Counted from the first letter of the stretch, positions 44,201-55,110 are shown. The stretch is 64,000 nucleotides of DNA from Rhipicephalus microplus (GCF_043290135.1 NC_134709.1:71104456-71168455); one strand, 5' to 3'. Numbers and translations: made by a program. Notes: generated from the letters alone by a model not told the origin.

Positions 44201-44796
44201 CTACGTCGTACCATCCGCAAACAAATGGCCTCACAGAACGCCTGAACCGAACCCTAACTGACATGCTTGCAAAGTACGTTTCCTCAGATCACTCTGACTG
44301 GGACATCGCTTTACCATACGTGACATTTGCCTACAATTCTTCGCGCCACGACACGGCTGGTTACTCCCCTTTTTTCTTGCTGTTCGGCCGCGAACCCACA
44401 TTACCCCTCGATACGACGATTCCGTTACCAGCAGCTCCAACTTCACAATATGCTCTGGACGCCATCAGCCGGGCCGCCCACGCACGCGAAACCGCTCGTG
44501 CTCGCCTTCTGACCTCCCAAGCAAACCAACGGCGTCGGTACGACCAACGACACCGCGATGTGCACTTTTCGCCCGGTTCGTTGGTTCTGCTGTGGTCTCC
44601 GACCAGGCACGTTGGCCTGTCTGACAAGCTGCTCTCTCGGTACACAGGGCCCTACAGAGTGCTTCGTGAGGTGACTCCCGTCACTTATGAAATCACTCCT
44701 GCTGCCTCGCCGTCTTCATCCACCCCTAGGGCCAGCGACATCGTACACGTCGCACGCCTGAAGCAGTACAACTCGCCCAATGATCTTGACATCTAG
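41257..44796 (+). pseudogene. pol: Gypsy Pol polyprotein (PR-RT-RNase H-IN), one in-frame stop
   Basis: One frame runs to the stop at 44794-44796 with a single TGA at 43249-43251. Protease: LVDTGAH (DTG at 41410-41418). RT: WRFCIDYRHLN, FSSIDLRSGYWQI, VMPFGLCNAPATF, catalytic YLDD at 42676-42687. RNase H: RTDASGHGIGAVLAQ (43120 on), broken by the TGA after SITERE, then ECLALVWAVSKF and TDHHAL. Integrase: zinc-binding H-H-C-C (GHLGV...CEECQRRK), then catalytic D (GLDLLGP), D (LTDRGRTF) and E (TNGLTERLNRT), and a C-terminal KLLSRYTGPYRVL (GPY/F-like) module. The TGA lies in a tandem GAATGA|GAATGC, so a 6-bp duplication explains it; all other motifs are intact. Without readthrough no integrase is made. 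Confidence 0.92.
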
Positions 44797-44831
44797 ATGC
44801 GCCGAGACGGCGCCTTTGCCGACGGGGGTTA

Positions 44832-45005
44832 TGCTACCTGTAGGCTGCCACAAACCATAGTGCGAATGCGCGTGTGCGCCCGACGAAGAAGATGAGGCTC
44901 GCTGGCTGCTCGAGCTCGGAGCCAGACTGGCCAGTGCTGCAACCGCTCTTGCAAATATATTTTTCGAATATATTCGCAATACTTTGTCTCGTTACTCACG
45001 TAACA
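44832..45005 (+). repeat. Gypsy 3' LTR
   Basis: Appears identical to the 5' LTR over 174 bp. Preceded by the polypurine-like GACGGGGG. Confidence 0.95.
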
Positions 45006-45395
45006 ATATTTACTTCATAGACGCCCTGATTCCGCAGTTTCTGCATGATGGATATATACTTCATCGACGACCTGATTCCGCAGTGTCTGCATGACGGCTG
45101 ATATTTCTACTGAATCAAACGCTTTCTCGTAATCTATGAAGGCTATGTATAGTGGTTGGTTATGTTTTGAGCATTTCTCTATTACCTGATTGATAGTATG
45201 AATGTGGTCGATTGTTGAGTAGCCTGTTCAAAATCCTGCTTGTTCATTTGGTTGATTGTATTCTAATGTTTCCTTTACTCTATTAGCAATGATCTTTGTA
45301 AATAGTTTGTATAGTACAGATACCAGTGGCTGGTTGTAGCGGCAGAGTCCGCGTTTCATGTTTTTCGACTTTGTTCGCTCTATGATCGGTCACGC
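45006..45395 (-). pseudogene. RTE-type LINE, N-terminal RT part
   Basis: On the minus strand the classic RTE block YIAFIDYEKAFDSVE is readable (about 45160-45105), preceded by MNQAGF-like and LIKCSKHNQP-like residues, with stops. Near the Gypsy junction a ~43-bp segment (ACTTCATAGACGCCCTGATT... and ACTTCATCGACGACCTGATT...) is tandemly duplicated (about 45012-45098). It continues the LINE at 38838-39851. Confidence 0.8.
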
Positions 45396-45887
45396 CGACG
45401 ACGCCAGTCAACGTATGAACCACCATGATGGTGATGCGCTGAAAGAAAACGGAGTATGAAGAACACAGGAATGGTTTATAATAACACGTTTCACTGGCAA
45501 CTATTTCAAATATGGGGAACGGGTGCCTAAAAGCTGCGCTCTAAAAGCACAGTGCATACAGCGCATTGCGCAGAACGTCGTGCACTAGAATCGGCGTACA
45601 TAATTGTAGAAGTCAGCGTCTTGACGATTCGAACGCGTCTAATTTTTGCATATTCGTCAATAAACATGTATAACATTGTTCTTCCACTTTTCGCTTTCGA
45701 AATTCATTCTGCAGCGCTATATTTTACAAAAATAACAGCGCGTACACAGCCGCAGCTGGGCGGCCGTCACGCAGAAAGCGTAAATATGGCACATGCTGCC
45801 GAAGCAGAGGCTTGGCGGGGCCGTGGTTGGAGTCATCGCCACGCCACAACGTCGCTGCCCCACCCATTCGCCCGAGTCTCTGCATGT
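45396..45887. other. Non-coding, nothing firm
   Basis: The open frame 45552-46046 lacks any known domain and overlaps an LTR-like fragment. Not called as a gene. Confidence 0.4.
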
Positions 45888-46015
45888 TGCCACGCACATT
45901 TATGTTGGTGCCCACTTTTTTGCACAACACCACCCTCGGCTTATCTACACTGTGGCGTTGGTATCGCGTCATTTCGTCACTCTAGCGCTGGGCATGCCTT
46001 TGGTAAGCAGTGGGA
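45888..46015 (+). repeat. LTR fragment of a decayed Gypsy
   Basis: TGCCACGCACATTTATGTTGGTGCCCAC... to GGCATGCCTTTGG matches 49635-49757 at about 85% by eye. The second copy follows a polypurine-like tract after integrase remnants, so both are parts of LTRs. This one would be the 5' LTR of the decayed element at 48289-49634, with a LINE in between. Confidence 0.55.
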
Positions 46016-46049
46016 CCACGTGACACGCAATTTTCAACAGACTTAACGA

Positions 46050-48288
46050 CTACCTGGAGGGAAATTAAATTTATACGCACAATATGATTGGGTTTCGTAC
46101 CCGCCTTTCAGCGCAGGATGCAATGCTGCTCATTAAGCACAAAGTCCTTGATGGATACTCTAAAATACAGGCTCTTCTTGGCTTAGACCTAGAAAAGGCT
46201 TTTGACAACATCAAGCAAGAATTCATCTTGGAGACTGTGGCAAAACTCGAGCTTTCACCCAGGCTGTACAACTTCATCAAGTCCTTTTTGTCTGGAAGAA
46301 AAGTGAGTCTGCGCATCGGGAACTTCTTCTCTGACGACGTACCACTCGGAAATCGAGGCACGCCTCAGGCGTCCGTGATTTCTCCAGTGCTGTTCAATCT
46401 CTGCATGATCAGACTGTCGAAAAGACTGGCTAGCGTGGACGGCATCAAGCATACATACTACGCCGATGGTATCACGATCTGGTGCGTTCATGGCAGCGAA
46501 GGCCGGGTGCAAGATGTCCTTCAAGAAGTAGTCGCCGAGGTGGAATCGTACTTGCGCCAAACGTGACTCAGATGCTCACGCGCCAATTTGGAGCTCCTGC
46601 TCTATAGAAAAGAACGAGGTGGGCGACCTAAGGGATGGAAACCCGTCAAAGAAAGCGATATACACATTTACACGAGTGACGGCGAGAAAATTCCGAGGGT
46701 AGACACCATACGGATCCTCGGCGTGTACAATAAAGCGAAGGGTGGCAACGGCACTGCTCTGCGGAAGATTGTCGCAAAGACTGACAACGCTTTTTGACTC
46801 GTCAAAAGAGTCTCCCGGAGACATAGAGGCCTTAAAGAAGACAATTTGTTAAGGCTGAATAATGCGTTTGTGCTCTGCCACTTTACCTACATCGTTGCCA
46901 TGCACAACTGGCTTAGGTCGGAGTGGGACAAGCTCGACGTGATTATCAGAAAGATCGTCAAGAAAGCACTGGGGCTTCCCGTACGCACACACACCGAGAA
47001 CTTTCTCGCGCTCAGAGTGCACAACTCTGCTGCCGAGAAAGCGGAATCGCAGCAACGCTCGCAGCTGGCTCGCTTGTCCACTACGATGGCTGGTCGGCGC
47101 ATACTTGGCGAGCTAGGTTTTAACCCAATGGAGCTGGAAACAAATACCGTGCGTATATAAAGCATTTGCAGGAAAACGTCGTTGTTGCCCCAATAACCCG
47201 AAACACTCACCCTGTACACAATGGGGGACGTCGCCGGGCAAGGGCGACGGCTCTACTGAAGCAACAGGGAAAAGGTGGCGTAAATGGAAGTTTCGTTGAC
47301 GCTGCAGCATATCGAGACGGCAAAAAGTTCGCAGCGGTGGTCGTGGACCAGACGGGATCGACTACGAACTGCGCCACGGTACGCACAACAAATCTCCAGG
47401 TGGCCGAGCAAGTGGCCATCGCACTCGCTCTGCTAAATGGTCGGTGCGAAGAGGTGTACAGCGACTCCAAACCCGCAGTCAGAGCGTTTCAAAAGGGCCG
47501 CATATCAACACAGGCAGCCAGAATCTTGAACAGCTCCGCCAGCGATACGATTGCCCCTCACACCGTACATTGGTTCTCCGCGCATGTCGGCTCCGTAAAC
47601 GGCGTTGCACTGAATTCGAACGAGTCGGCACACACAGTAGCGCGCGCGCTCACTAACCGCACTGCTCTCGACCTGGGCGACGGCTCCAGTGCTGACGACG
47701 TGGGACGTAAAGACACACCTACTACACACAACGAGATTACCAAGTATTGCTACATGGCAAGGCGGGCATTCCCAATGCCACATTCAAAACTTAATAGAGC
47801 ACAGGCCGTCTCGTTGCGCTTACTTCAAACTTATTCGTACCCATCGTTAGCATACCTAAATGCAATTTCTCCTCACAAATTCCCCGATGCCGCCTGCGTC
47901 GCTTGCGGGCGGACCGCTACGTTAGCACAAATGCTCTGGGAGTGTGGGTTGCGTAGACCGACTTATAGCAAACCCGAGTGGGATGCGCTTCTTCACAGCC
48001 CAGAACTTCAGGACCAAATCCTGGCCGTCCAGTGTGCCCGCGACAGGGCCATCAGGCTAGACCTGCCGGTCCCCACGTGGGAGTAGCCGGGTGACGCATG
48101 GCAACCTCAGCGTCTGCACTGGACCATCGTAAAGTGGTTCTCACTCCCTCACTCACAACGTCATAACCTGATGCGTTTCGGGGAAAAGAGCACGGGCATC
48201 CCTTCCGCCGATGCTCAGCCGCACAAGCCACTTTTTCAATTCTTTTATGGGCACAAGCTCGCTAAAATAAAGTTTATTTCTTTTCAAG
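46050..48288 (+). mobile_element. I-type LINE with RNase H, second copy, decayed
   Basis: Relative of the element at 15509-18363. The 5' end is truncated within the RT. The 3' UTR ends with AATAAAGTTTATTTC, parallel to the other copy's CAATAAAGTTTTTAC. Two or more frameshifts and a nonsense codon separate RT, connection and RNase H parts. No clear target-site duplication found. It may lie inside the 5' LTR of the decayed Gypsy. Confidence 0.85.
46084..48086 (+). pseudogene. LINE ORF2 remnant: RT, RNase H, Cys-rich tail
   Basis: 46084-46566: RT from MIGFRTRLSAQDAML through LDLEKAFDNIK and GTPQASVISPVLF to a damaged YADG (YADD expected), ending in TGA. 46588-46797 and 46846-47160: connection region in other frames. 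47166-48086: RNase H (SFVDAAAYRDG, EQVAIALALL, SDSKPAV, WFSAHVGSVNG, SNESAHTVARAL) and the C-terminal CVACGRTATLAQMLWEC, where the His of the other copy reads Gln. Both copies have His where most RNase H enzymes have Asp (ExAD). Confidence 0.87.
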
Positions 48289-49634
48289 TGACCTCGTCCC
48301 CGTGCTTATGGACCAAGACCGCCATGTAAGTGTGACATTTGGTGGAGTAGCTCCGTCACTCTGCCTCCGCAATGGCGAACTCTGGAAAAGAACTTTGCAC
48401 CAAATTAGTCGACATACTTTTTAGTCGTGCCGCACAATCTGCGGAAAATATTTGGCAGGCTTCACCCGACAAGCGGACCGCCGGACATCTTGGATTCGCT
48501 CGTACTTTATCAAGAATCCGGGAAAAATACAACTGGCCACGTCTCAACACTAACGTTCTCACTCTGTAAGAACCTGCCGCGACTGTCAACGGCGCAACCC
48601 CACCTGTTAGGCCAGCTAGACTCCTGCAGCCAATTTACCCTCCAATGAAGCCCTTTCAGCAAAACGGTATGGACCTGCTTGGTCCACTCCCGACGTCGTT
48701 CAACGCGAACAAGTAAGTAGTGGTGGCTACAGACTACCTGACACGCTACGGCGAAAAGAAAGCGTTACCTTCAGGGAGTGCACATGAGGTCGCAAGGTTC
48801 TTTATGAGTAACATCGTTCTCCGTCATGGCGCACCTGAGGTCCTTATTACCGACAAGGGAATGGCGTTCACTGCAGAGCTCACACAACAGGTATTGCGTG
48901 TCACCACACCTGTCATCGCCATACGACAGCCTACCACCCCCCGACAAACGGCCTCACGGAACGTTTAAACTAGGCGGTTGCCGATATGCTCGCTATGTAC
49001 GTGGACGTCGAGCACAAGACGTGGGACGAATTTCTATCCTACGTTACGTTCACGTATAATACGGCGCAGCAGGAGACAACCTATGTGACGCCTTTCAAAC
49101 TTGTTCACAACCGAGTCGCTACGACTACGATGGACACCGTGCTACCACACGTTGATTATGGGAACATTGACGAAGATGGTGTCGGATTCCTACAACGTGC
49201 AGAGGAAGCCCGCCAGCTTGCCCGAACACTCAGAAGGAAGGAGCAACACGCCGATGCCCGACACTACAACTTGCGACGCCGCGAGCAGGATTTCACACCT
49301 GGTGATCGTGTAATGGTAGGGACACTGATTCGCCATCGCAGTCTCAACGAGAAGCTCCTCCGTCGCTACTTTTGATCTTACAAGATCACACGACATTTGG
49401 GGCCGCTCACGTATGAAGTTGTTCCTGATGGGGTTACGCAATCTCAACGACACACGGCACGCCCTGAAGTCGTGCATGTCGTGCGCATGAAAAAGTTTTT
49501 CCAGCATTAGTGGACTCGCGGACAATCTTTTGTTATGTGTATTTTTTTCCTACACCATTTGTTCAGAAAAATTCCAGTTTAATGTGTTTTGATTATTTGT
49601 AGCATCGGGAGGATGCTTTTTTGTGGGGGAGCAC
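48289..49634 (+). pseudogene. Decayed Gypsy Pol, integrase part
   Basis: 48300-48380 (GTGACATTTGGTGGAG...) looks like an LTR end plus primer-binding site, followed abruptly by integrase: TAGHLGFARTLSRIREKY (zinc-binding part), CRDCQRR, MDLLGPLPTS (first D), VVATDYLTRYGEKKALP, LITDKGMAF (second D), LTERL (E), then DEFLSYVTFTYNTAQQETT and RRREQDFTPGDRVMVG. Several stops and frame changes. Gag, protease, RT and RNase H are missing. A purine tract GTGGGGGAGCAC precedes the 3' LTR fragment. Confidence 0.82.
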
Positions 49635-49757
49635 TGCCACGTGCATTTATGTTGGTGCCCACTTCGTTGCGCAGCACCGCCTTCAGCTTATCTACAGTGT
49701 GGCGTCGGTAGTGCGTCGTTCCGTTGCTCGCGCGCTGGGCATGCTTTTGATAACATA
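49635..49757 (+). repeat. 3' LTR fragment of the decayed Gypsy
   Basis: Starts TGCCACGTGCATTTATG directly after the purine tract and matches 45888-46015; the resemblance stops near 49757. Confidence 0.6.
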
Positions 49758-50412
49758 GATTTCCTAATATAAAAAAATAGGGAACTCTGGCGCTAGTGTC
49801 TATGGGAGTTGCAACGCACGGGGCTTCAGCGAGCATGAAAATGATGGGTAGTACTCCAGTGTCTAGAAATATACTGTCTTGTGTTCTGAGCACGGGCTAG
49901 GAGATGGCCCCGCAGCTGATGACTGCCGGCAGCACCCGCATGGTGCGCTGCTGTGCGAGTGGGTGCATTTGCGTTCATTCGTTGCGCTCTGCAAGCGCTG
50001 CGAAGTCTGCAGGAAGCCGAGCTGCGCGAGGCCAACTATTATTTTCCTGCATTTTCGCGGTGTTTCTTTACATAATGCTTTATTGTATAAGAACTACTCG
50101 ATTGCTTTCACAGTACTGGCGCTTTGCAATACCAAAGTAACATCATTTCATGGCATACATTTTGCCATCCGCTACTGCCAGCAAAAAAAAAAGACGCAAA
50201 TGCCAAGTAACTTGGGAATCAATGCTATGCAAGGTGACTCTGCTGTAATTCTTTATTAAGAGAAATAATATGAAGTGGCGCTAAATATATGCAAGAATAG
50301 TCAACACTGGCACCAGCATTGGCGTTTCATGAACGTTTGGCTTTTCTTGCAAAGTATTTCGAAGACCCTACCTTAAGGGGGTTATCGTGAGGACACCCAG
50401 ACATGGCGATTG
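49758..50412. other. Non-coding, dispersed repeat likely
   Basis: 49780-49860 (CTCTGGCGCTAGTGTCTATGG) resembles a tick dispersed repeat I recall, unconfirmed. No gene. Confidence 0.35.

Positions 50413-50486
<74 letters not shown>
50413..50486. repeat. (GATA)n microsatellite
   Basis: About 18 perfect tetramers. The minus strand gives artificial Tyr-Leu-Ser-Ile repeat frames. Confidence 0.98.
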
Positions 50487-50634
50487 CGGACAGACGCACG
50501 GATGCACGCACGGATGGACGGATGGTGCACAGACGGATGGCTGGAAGAGACAAAGGACGGTTGGAGGGATAGATGGAAGCATGGGCAAACAGACGGGCGG
50601 GCGGACGCTTCTCTCCACTAATCATTATTCACTC
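50487..50634 (-). mobile_element. MITE-like repeat with minisatellite core, copy 3
   Basis: A degenerate GGAC/GGAT minisatellite follows the GATA tract, ending in GCTTCTCTCCACTAATCATTATTCACTC (50607-50634), a diverged version of the terminus at 7103-7130 and 37650-37673. The left terminus is not seen; it may have been lost where the GATA run expanded. Confidence 0.5.
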
Positions 50635-51734
50635 CTAGGCTATGCCTTGATTTTTTTCCTCTGCGAATAGCGCAATGCTTTGTCCGTTTCCCGCCGGTTG
50701 AAGCGCAGCACTCGTGCCTTTTTCGAAGGCTCAACAAGCGTGTGATTTAAGTGTGCAAACGACGCTTGATGCCTAAAGGTCCCTGAATGGTTTTCCGAAG
50801 CTGTAAAAAGAATCACCCGCCAACGCGCCTAACTCCGGTGGCCAGGAGAAACTGGCTAACTGAACGAGTTGGACGCTTTCTGTGGCGAAGCCCACCGGCT
50901 TCATGTGGCGGCGAAGAGAAAAGGATGGCGGTACTTTCCTCGTTCCAGTCACTTTTACTCAAACTCAGCGACCACCCAGCGTTCTCACAGAACGAAATGA
51001 AGCGGTACGGGTCAGTATACGGTACGTTGCTCAGTTCGCTTATTGGCTGTCGCTTATTGACAACCAATGGGCAAACTGGGCGGAGGTTCTTTTTCGCTCA
51101 CTCAGAGCGGCGATTCTCTTTGCTCTCGCTCTCTCTCTCATCCATCGGATTCGTATCGTACAGACGAATACGTCAGAGAGTGGGTCAGTTGGCTCTTAGT
51201 GAACCGGTGAGCCGTCAGCCCAGGTGGATAAGTCGGACAGCGGGTCAGTTCACTTCGCCATGAGCCGTCTCCCAAAGGAACCACGGCCTACTTTTACTGA
51301 GCCACGGATCACTCGCTCTTTATAGAAAGAACCGCTCAAAAGATCCTGCTCGCTCCTGAGCGACTCGTCTCTACTGCGCATATTCTCCTCTGGACAAAAG
51401 ATGGTCAAAAGGATATTTGTACCGATAACGTTGAAACCTCCCACGTCCACGTTTGGACCCATGGGAACGGCGTCGTTAGCTCCGTCCGACGAGAATCTGA
51501 TGACAGCCAGCATGTGTCGATCTCGCCCTTGCTGCGACTAGGGCACCGGAAAGAGTTTCTATGCTTTCGTGATGGTTTGCTTTTACCGATGAGCAATCTT
51601 CCTTGCGGGGCCTTTTAATGTGTGACCCCATTGTAAGTTACCTCTGCATTGGCTTGATTGGGATCTCTTGAGACTTTACATCGGACACACAATGCACGTT
51701 ATGCACACCAGAGAGACAGTCTTTGTAGGCGGCT
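50635..51734. other. Non-coding, nothing recognised
   Basis: Moderately GC-rich. The frame at 50787-51263 (158 codons) overlaps equally long frames in other phases and shows no domain. Not called. Confidence 0.4.
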
Positions 51735-51871
51735 GTGTGCGAGTCGGCTTCAGGCAATGAACAACTTTATTGCCGGAACAAGAACGAGTATATATACACA
51801 ACTAGTGCCACCGCCAGGCATGCGCACTAAAGGTACAAACAGTGACGTGGCGCTTATTGAGCCTTGCTACA
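51735..51871 (-). repeat. 3' LTR of the minus-strand Gypsy
   Basis: TGTGTGCGAGTC...CTTGCTACA on plus; reads TGTAGC...CACA on minus. Confidence 0.93.
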
Positions 51872-51991
51872 TCTTCCCTTTTTACGGGGCAGTCAACACC
51901 TGGTTAGCGCCTCTCAGGTAGAAGGACTGGAGCAAATCATCACGTGGAGTATTGCGCCACTCAAGCAAAGACATTTGAAACACGGGCATTT

Positions 51992-53088
51992 TCAATGAGC
52001 ACTTTTTAAAAGCTTTTTTGCCTCCTGGACCGCTCTTTCCATCATGCCGTTTGACCGCGGGTGGTAGGGGCTTGAGGTTACGTGAGCAATGCCCAAAGTG
52101 TCCAGAAACTCCTTGAACTCATGACTGCTAAAAGGCTGGCCATTATCACTGCACAACTTTAGTGGCAAGCCATGGACGGAAAAATTTCTGAACACCATAT
52201 TTTAAGCGAGCCCGCCGTTGTCGTCCGAAACTCTCGTAGTTCAAAGGAGAACGAGTAGAAGTCGACAATGACGGCGAACTCTCGGCCTTCGAAACAGAAC
52301 AAATCTATGCCGACAACTTGCCATGGTAGCGAGGGTACCTCGTGACTCAAAAGCGGCATCTTAGGGTTCCGAGGTTTATGCTTTTGACATACTTTGCAAG
52401 CTTTGCAGAACTGCTCGATGTTGCCCGCCATATTCGGCCAAAACATCACGTTCCTTGCCCTAGCTTTCATTTTTTCGACTCCCACATGCGCTGAGTGAAG
52501 AGTACTCATCACTTGTGATGTCTTTGATTGTGGCACGATTACCTTGTTACTCCGGAATACGAGGCCGTCCTGTTCGTGTATCTCGTCCCGGTACTCCCAG
52601 TACGTCCGAAGTGGCTCGGGGACGTCTTGCTTGTGAAGCGGCCATGCTGTACTTGCGTATTCGTGGAGCTTGCCCAGGGTTGAGTCCTCATTGGTGGCTT
52701 GAAGCAAGTCTTGCAGCGCGCGTGCAGAGGCTGAAATACATTGAAGAACATTGGCCTGAAACTGCTTGTCTTCTGGCATGCATGCTTTGCTCGGAAACCT
52801 TGACAAAGCATCAGCTAGGAATAGTTCTTTGCCCGGTTTGTAAGTCACATGGATGGGGTAAAGTTGTAGAGTAAGGCGCATGCGTTGTAACCGTAGTGGG
52901 CACTGATACAACGGCTTACTGAATATCGCTACTAAGGGACGGTGGTCACTTTCCATGGTCACTGCATGCTGTCCGAATATGTAGTCATGAAATTTAGTGC
53001 ACCCATGTACAATAGCAAGTGTTTCCTTCTCTATCTGTGCGTATCTTGTCTGCGCTTCCGTAAGTGTCCGTGACGAAAATGCGACGGG
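51992..53088 (-). pseudogene. Gypsy RNase H end and integrase
   Basis: Continues the RT frame after a nonsense TAG at 53087-53089 (a CAG codon is expected). RNase H end: QIEKETLAIVHGC, MESDHRPLVAIF; then ADALSRFP. Integrase: zinc-binding CKVCQKHK, catalytic D in VVGIDLF; a frameshift near 52180; then SDNGQPF (second D) and NGMMERAVQ (E). It ends at a stop near 51992, only 120 bases from the LTR, so the C-terminal domain is deleted. Confidence 0.85.
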
Positions 53089-54440
53089 CTACGCATCATG
53101 CATTAGGACAGCGCCCACCCCCAGCTGGCTCGCATCCACCGATAAGGTCACTGGTTTGCTGGAATCAAAATACCGGAGTACTGGCGCTTGTATCAGAGCC
53201 TCACGCAGTTTCAGAAAACTTTCTCGCTGCACCTCCGTCCAGACCCATGCAGTGTCTTTCCGCAGCAAAGTACGAAGTGGTGCTGTGACCTCAGACACGT
53301 TTGGAATAAAACGCTGTACAAAGTTTATTGTGCCCAAAAAGACTTGTAGCTCCTTACAGTTCTTTGGGGTCGGCATTTCCAAAATATCCTGTACACGTTG
53401 TGGGTCCACACGCAAGCCTTCGGCAGTGAGCACGTGCCCAAGGTAGCGAACCTCTGTCTGCAAAAAGAAACACTTCTTTAGGTTTAGTCGAAGATTCTGT
53501 TCGTGGCAGCGTGCTAGAAGGAGCTGCAAATTGTAGTCATGTTCTTGCTTTGTTTTGCCCCAGACTAGAATGTCATCCATTACTACCGCTACATTTGCGA
53601 GACCTTCTAGGACACGATGCATCGCTGCTTGGAATATTTCTGGTGCTGAGGCAATACCGAAGGGCATGCGGAGAAAGCGGTAGCGTCCGTACGGTGTACT
53701 CATTGTGCAAAGTTTGGAGCTATAGTCATTCAGCTTTATCTGCCAAAACCCTGAAGCTACGTCTAATGTCGAAAAAAATTTGGCTCCAGCAAGCTTTGGC
53801 ACAACGTCTTCCAGTGTAGGCATAGGATAGTTCTCCCGCAAAAGTGCTTTGTTGAGCTCGATGTGATCTAGGCAGATGCGTACTTTATCTTTCTTAACGA
53901 CCGTGACCAAGTGACTTGACCATTCCGTTGAACCCCTTAACTTAGTTATCACGCCTTGTTCTTCCATACGCTTGAGCTCTTCCTTGACTCTTTCCTGAAG
54001 GGCCACGGGAACTCGCCTGGCTGGCACGAGAATTCCAATGGCTCCGGGCTTCAACTTCATTGCGTACTCTTCACCTTTCAGCTGTCCCAGTCCACTGAAG
54101 ACTTCTGCGAAAGGTTGAGCCGCTGGGTACAACTGTTGGACGTGAACATTTTGCACGCGGCAAATAAATCCTAGGCGTTCCGCCACTAATTCACTTAGAG
54201 TCACAGGCACATTTTGTTCGACCACAAAAAAAGTTTCTTCGTGCTCTTTGCTGTTAGCACGTAGGCGCAGCCGAATTTTTCCTGTCGCTGGGGTCTTATG
54301 GCCAAAGAAGGCGGTCAGGGTCGCGTGGCAGGTTTGCAGGGGCCCATTGCTAAGCTTTTTTGAGTCTTTGCTTGAAATTACGCAGCAGTTAGCACCCGTG
54401 TCTAGCTTGCACGTGAATTGGCAACCTTCGATGTCCCGCT
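53089..54440 (-). pseudogene. pol: Gypsy protease and reverse transcriptase
   Basis: Protease active site KLDTGAN (DTG on minus, plus coordinates 54394-54402) lies in frame upstream of the RT. RT: LKPGAIGILVPARRVP, VPVALQERVKEELKRMEEQGVI, KVRICLDHIELNK, FFSTLDVASGFWQI, RMPFGIASAPEIF, catalytic VMDD (in place of the usual YVDD/YIDD), YLGHVLTAEGL, then the start of RNase H (LSVDASQLGVGAVL). The VPVALQERVKEEL block is typical of the Mag lineage (K02A2.6-like). The frame is open for 378 codons and ends in a nonsense TAG in RNase H. Confidence 0.9.
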
Positions 54441-54894
54441 GCGACTCCCGCTGCGACTGCGCATATGGTCAAGTTATCTCCCGCTGCGACTGCGCATATG
54501 GTCAAAGCTTCCAAGAAAACATTTTCTTCATCCATTTGTAGTTCGTGGAGCTCTTTTTTCACGCCTCTGTTTTGTCTCCGCACCGGCGATCTACATGATT
54601 GAGCGAAATGATTACGCCCCCCGCAATTTTTGCAGGTTTTTCCTGTAGCCGGGCACCTTGCGTTACCGTGCGCGCTATAACCGCACCGACTACAGTGATG
54701 CTTTTGGGTGCTGATTGCCTGAATAACAGCGGCGCTTGCTGCTTCTGTGCCTTCAATAATTTCTTTAAACTGCTCCTTCCCAATTTCTTGGGCGCGACAC
54801 ATTTCGACGGTGCTGCTGTACGACGGATTCTCGGCGATAAGTTTTTCTTGCAAGCGTTTATCTCTCAATCCCAGAATAATCCGGCTGCGAAGCA
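54441..54894 (-). pseudogene. gag: Gypsy Gag C-terminal fragment with two zinc knuckles
   Basis: Minus-strand frame with LRDKRLQEKLIAENPSYSS, then two knuckles: CSRCGYSAHGNARC and CKNCGGRNHFAQSC (C-X2-C...H...C). The N-terminal half of Gag is missing; upstream the frame runs straight into the hairpin and leader. Near 54440-54510 a 33-bp unit (CTGCGACTGCGCATATGGTCAA on plus) is tandemly repeated, which shifts the frame relative to the protease. Confidence 0.8.
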
Positions 54895-54965
54895 AGCGGA
54901 TTCCCGTCACTATGTCGGGTCCGTTTGCGAAGCAAACGGACCCGACATAGTGACGGGAATCCGCT
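54895..54965. repeat. Perfect 34-bp-arm hairpin in the Gypsy leader
   Basis: Arms 54895-54928 and 54932-54965 are exact reverse complements with a 3-base loop (GAA). The outer part (AGCGGATTCCC on minus) adjoins the primer-binding region next to the 5' LTR. The Gag N-terminus has been lost at the same place. Confidence 0.96.
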
Positions 54966-54972
54966 GCCACCA

Positions 54973-55110
54973 TGTGTGCGAGTCGGCTCCAGGCAATGAA
55001 CAACTTCATTGCCGGAACAAGAACGAGTATATATACACAACTAGTGCCGCCGCCAGGCATGCGCACTAAAGGTACAAACAGTGACGTGGCGCTTATTGAC
55101 CCTTGCTACA
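54973..55110 (-). repeat. 5' LTR of the minus-strand Gypsy
   Basis: Matches 51735-51871 apart from a few substitutions and possibly one base of length. Confidence 0.93.

Larger units (their letters stand above)
39852..45005 (+). mobile_element. Gypsy-type LTR retrotransposon, structurally complete
   Basis: Bounded by 174-bp LTRs (39852-40025, 44832-45005) that look identical base for base, starting TGCTACCTG and ending GTAACA. A 4-bp ATAT duplication flanks it (39848-39851, 45006-45009). Inside are gag, then pol in the order protease, RT, RNase H, integrase. It inserted into an RTE-type LINE, splitting that element's RT. The purine tract CGACGGGGGTTA precedes the 3' LTR. Identical LTRs mean a recent insertion. 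Pol is interrupted by one in-frame TGA. Confidence 0.95.
51735..55110 (-). mobile_element. Mag-like Gypsy retrotransposon, minus strand, deleted
   Basis: About 138-bp LTRs at 51735-51871 and 54973-55110 (four or so differences by eye), flanked by a 5-bp duplication GCGGC (51730-51734, 55111-55115). The total of 3.4 kb is too short for a full element: the Gag N-terminus and integrase C-terminus are missing. On the minus strand the LTR has TATATATA and CAATAAAG signals. The inner sequence next to the 5' LTR (TGGTGGCAGCGG) should be the primer-binding site. A perfect hairpin follows it. Confidence 0.92.

Noticed and set aside
45552..46046. 164-codon plus-strand open frame
   Set aside because: It runs into an LTR fragment, has no domain and overlaps other frames of similar length.
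50327..50625. Tyr-Leu-Ser-Ile repeat open frames
   Set aside because: They come from the (GATA)n tract read on minus.
52515..52874. 119-codon plus-strand open frame
   Set aside because: Antisense to the Gypsy RNase H/integrase link on minus.
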